Both the position numbers and the translations under genes were made by a program. Source: JABDGC01 sp964449835 (lineage in GTDB: Bacteria > Pseudomonadota > Gammaproteobacteria > DSM-16500). Taken from it: a stretch of 25,092 nucleotides of DNA. The notes under the pieces are model-generated. The model had not been told where the DNA came from, made no database searches, and worked only from the letters and a program-made list of their open reading frames with translations. The stretch covers positions 1 through 25,092 of the forward strand of contig CAYVBZ010000032.1 in the NCBI GenBank assembly GCA_964449835.1, written 5' to 3'. Of this stretch, positions 23,258 to 25,092 are shown in pieces. The number at the start of each line of letters is the position of its first letter. Positions within the stretch are counted from its first letter, which is position 1.

Positions 23258-23496
23258 AACAGGGGCTGGCCCAAGCCGCAGTGGGCTGCATTCAAGCCTA
23301 CCGGTATTTTTTGAGTCCCTGGCTGGGATTCCAATGCCGTTTTTACCCGACCTGTTCTCTCTATGCCAAAGAAGCCTTTCAAAAACATGGCTGGTGGACA
23401 GGTGCTTACCTTGCTTTGCTGCGCGTGTTACGCTGTCACCCTTGGCATCCCGGTGGAACAGATGCCGTCCCTTTAAAGATTAATGAGAAGAAGTGA
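23233..23496 (+). CDS. yidD: membrane protein insertion efficiency factor YidD
   Basis: YidD is a small inner-membrane-associated protein that supports YidC-dependent insertion. The 87 residues show IQAYRYFLSPWLGFQCRFYPTCS with the conserved cysteines, YAKEAFQKHG and the signature LLRVLRCHPWHPGGTD. The ATG lies inside rnpA in another frame, the typical arrangement of this gene. The polar C terminus ends five bases before yidC. Confidence 0.96.
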   Translation: MATFTVLVKQGLAQAAVGCIQAYRYFLSPWLGFQCRFYPTCSLYAKEAFQKHGWWTGAYLALLRVLRCHPWHPGGTDAVPLKINEKK

Positions 23497-23501
23497 GTAC
23501 C

Positions 23502-25092
23502 ATGCTAGATAATATCCTTGATTACTTAAGAATTGGTTTATATGTCCTCTTGGCCTTGGTTTGTTTTTCCCTCTACCAAGCTTGGCAAAGTGAACATCCA
23601 GGGCCGCAGCCCGCAGCTGCGCTTCAAACTAGCGCCCTGCCTCCGCAAGCAGTCTCCTCAGCCAATACTTTGGTTCCCAGTCTGCCGGAAGGAGCGCTCA
23701 CCGCGCCGCCTGGACCGAAAACCAGCCCGGGTCCTGTTGCGCTTCCCAAAAACCGCCTTATTCATGTTGTTACAGATGTCCTGGACGTCGAAATTGATTC
23801 GCTGGGCGGCGATCTGATCCAAGCTAAATTATTGCACTATCCTGAAAGCCTCAATGCGAAAACAGCTTATCTCTTGCTCAATCACGATCCTAAAACCAAA
23901 TACCTTGCGCAAAGCGGTCTTTTAAGCGCAGCAGGCCCTGACAATGCCCAAAGCAAAGCGCTCTATAAGCCAGAACAGCTGCAATACACCCTGAAAGAGG
24001 GCCAAAAAGAAGTGGTCGTGAAACTCTCTTGGCAAAACCAAACGGGGCTCACCGTTGTTAAGTCACTGACCTTCCACCGCGGTGACTATGAAGTGGATGT
24101 CGCCTACCAAATCAGCAATCAAGGCCAGGAGGCCTGGAAGGGAAATCTTTACAACCAATTGTTACGCACCGAAACACCGCCTCCTAATGGCCAAGGACTC
24201 TCAAACCTCACCACCTATTTTGGCGCGGCCATCTCCAGTCCTGAAAAAACCTTTGAGAAAGTTTCTTTCAAAGACATGAAGAAAAATAATCTAGACCAAG
24301 CCATCACCGGCGGCTGGGCGGCGATGATACAGCATTATTTTGTGACCGCCTGGATTCCAGACAAAGTTGCAACCTCCAATTATTATTCCCGCGTCACACC
24401 GGAAGGCTTGTACATCATTGGTTTAGTCAACGCACCCGTTACCGTGGCCCCTCATGAAAAAATCATGGTTCAATCCAAACTCTACACAGGCCCTGCCCTC
24501 AGCGACCGTCTACAAAAAGCCGCACCAGGCCTGCAGTTAACCATTGATTACGGCTTTTTTTGGTTTATTTCAGTCGCAATTTTATGGCTCATGCAAAAAA
24601 TTCATGACTTTATCGGCAATTGGGGCTGGTCGATTGTCATCACCACACTCATTATTAAACTCTTGTTTTATCATCTGTCCGCCAAAAGCTATCGCTCCAT
24701 GAGCCTGCTGAAAAAATTGCAGCCGCGCATGGAACGCTTAAAAGAACTGTACGGCAGCGACAGACAGAAATTAACGCAAGCCACCATGGACCTCTACCGC
24801 CAGGAAAAAGTGAACCCCATGGGCGGTTGTTTGCCCATTTTGGTGCAAATCCCCGTTTTTATTGCGCTCTATTGGGTCTTGGTCGAAAGCGTGCAATTAC
24901 GTCAAGCTCCTTTTATTCTCTGGATCCACGATCTCACCGCCAAAGATCCCTACTTCATTTTGCCGGTCTTGGTCGGTATTTCCATGTTCTTGCAACAACG
25001 CTTGAGCCCGCCGCCGCCGGACCCGACCCAAGCCAAAGTCATGATGTTTATGCCGATCATTTTCACGGCCATGTTCATCAACTTCCCCGCTG
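23502..25092 (+). CDS. yidC: membrane protein insertase YidC, 3' end outside window
   Basis: YidC (Oxa1 family) inserts and folds inner-membrane proteins with or without SecYEG. About 530 codons are visible from the ATG at 23502, and the frame is open to the window edge, so only a few dozen residues are missing compared with E. coli (548) or similar proteins. A signal-anchor helix lies at about 8-24, followed by a Pro/Ala-rich linker and the large periplasmic beta-sandwich domain (about 60-345) typical of Gram-negative YidC. The conserved insertase part begins with YGFFWFISVAILWLM and has WSIVITTLIIKLLFYHLS, KSYRSM, NPMGGCLPILVQIPVFIALYWVL and the following helices. It is co-transcribed with rpmH, rnpA and yidD. 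Confidence 0.97.
   Translation, partial: MLDNILDYLRIGLYVLLALVCFSLYQAWQSEHPGPQPAAALQTSALPPQAVSSANTLVPSLPEGALTAPPGPKTSPGPVALPKNRLIHVVTDVLDVEIDSLGGDLIQAKLLHYPESLNAKTAYLLLNHDPKTKYLAQSGLLSAAGPDNAQSKALYKPEQLQYTLKEGQKEVVVKLSWQNQTGLTVVKSLTFHRGDYEVDVAYQISNQGQEAWKGNLYNQLLRTETPPPNGQGLSNLTTYFGAAISSPEKTFEKVSFKDMKKNNLDQAITGGWAAMIQHYFVTAWIPDKVATSNYYSRVTPEGLYIIGLVNAPVTVAPHEKIMVQSKLYTGPALSDRLQKAAPGLQLTIDYGFFWFISVAILWLMQKIHDFIGNWGWSIVITTLIIKLLFYHLSAKSYRSMSLLKKLQPRMERLKELYGSDRQKLTQATMDLYRQEKVNPMGGCLPILVQIPVFIALYWVLVESVQLRQAPFILWIHDLTAKDPYFILPVLVGISMFLQQRLSPPPPDPTQAKVMMFMPIIFTAMFINFPA

Noticed and set aside
23533..23817. 94-codon open frame inside yidC
   Set aside because: It is an alternative frame of the yidC N-terminal region, where the yidC frame is clearly the real one.
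1..25092. CRISPR array, tRNA or rRNA genes, dnaA-box cluster
   Set aside because: No regularly spaced repeats, no tRNA-like cloverleaf and no clusters of DnaA boxes were noticed on reading, despite the origin-associated genes.

Overview
The window is bacterial chromosome from a Gram-negative, almost certainly gammaproteobacterial cell. The evidence is a DsbB, an LPS inner-core glucosyltransferase and WaaP-type kinases, a YidC with the large periplasmic domain, and the mnmG-rsmG-parA / parB / rpmH-rnpA-yidD-yidC gene set that normally lies near the replication origin. Decaying toxin-antitoxin genes, scattered palindromic repeats and two large orphan proteins, one very acidic, would fit a host-associated lineage such as Legionellales. 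That placement is inference only; no rRNA or other decisive marker is present.

Layout. 1-1700 (minus strand): a truncated hypothetical gene, the wreck of an Xre/RES toxin-antitoxin pair, and a two-helix membrane protein. 1813-5041 (minus): the glmU-glmS pair, which makes UDP-GlcNAc precursors. 5153-8182: accessory island with a 560-residue acidic orphan protein (minus), a small broken gene with an in-frame TGA, a palindromic repeat and a 302-residue orphan (plus). 8199-10108 (minus): dsbB and an HD-domain phosphohydrolase, overlapping by four bases. 10109-10484: non-coding, with a nested palindromic element and the mnmG promoter. 10485-18500 (plus): a tightly packed run mnmG, rsmG, parA, a WaaG-WaaP fusion, a two-domain LPS-type kinase and a class III aminotransferase, all overlapping or within 6 bases. 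18524-19233 (minus): a complete higBA cassette with its own promoter and operator. 19407-21625 (plus): LuxE-like acyl-protein synthetase and LuxC-like acyl reductase. 21767-25092 (plus): parB, rpmH, rnpA, yidD and the 5' part of yidC.

The most unusual part is the 8 kb between parA and parB. In relatives these two genes are adjacent. Here they are separated by LPS inner-core genes and by a luxE/luxC pair without any luciferase. With the class III aminotransferase, luxE and luxC could form an acid to aldehyde to amine route, giving a long-chain amine or an amino-modified envelope component. That pathway is a hypothesis from enzyme families and adjacency. The order (parB directly before rpmH, no dnaA or mnmE between) is also rearranged compared with the common gammaproteobacterial origin region. 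Several palindromic elements sit at gene edges, one of them apparently extending the LuxE reading frame.
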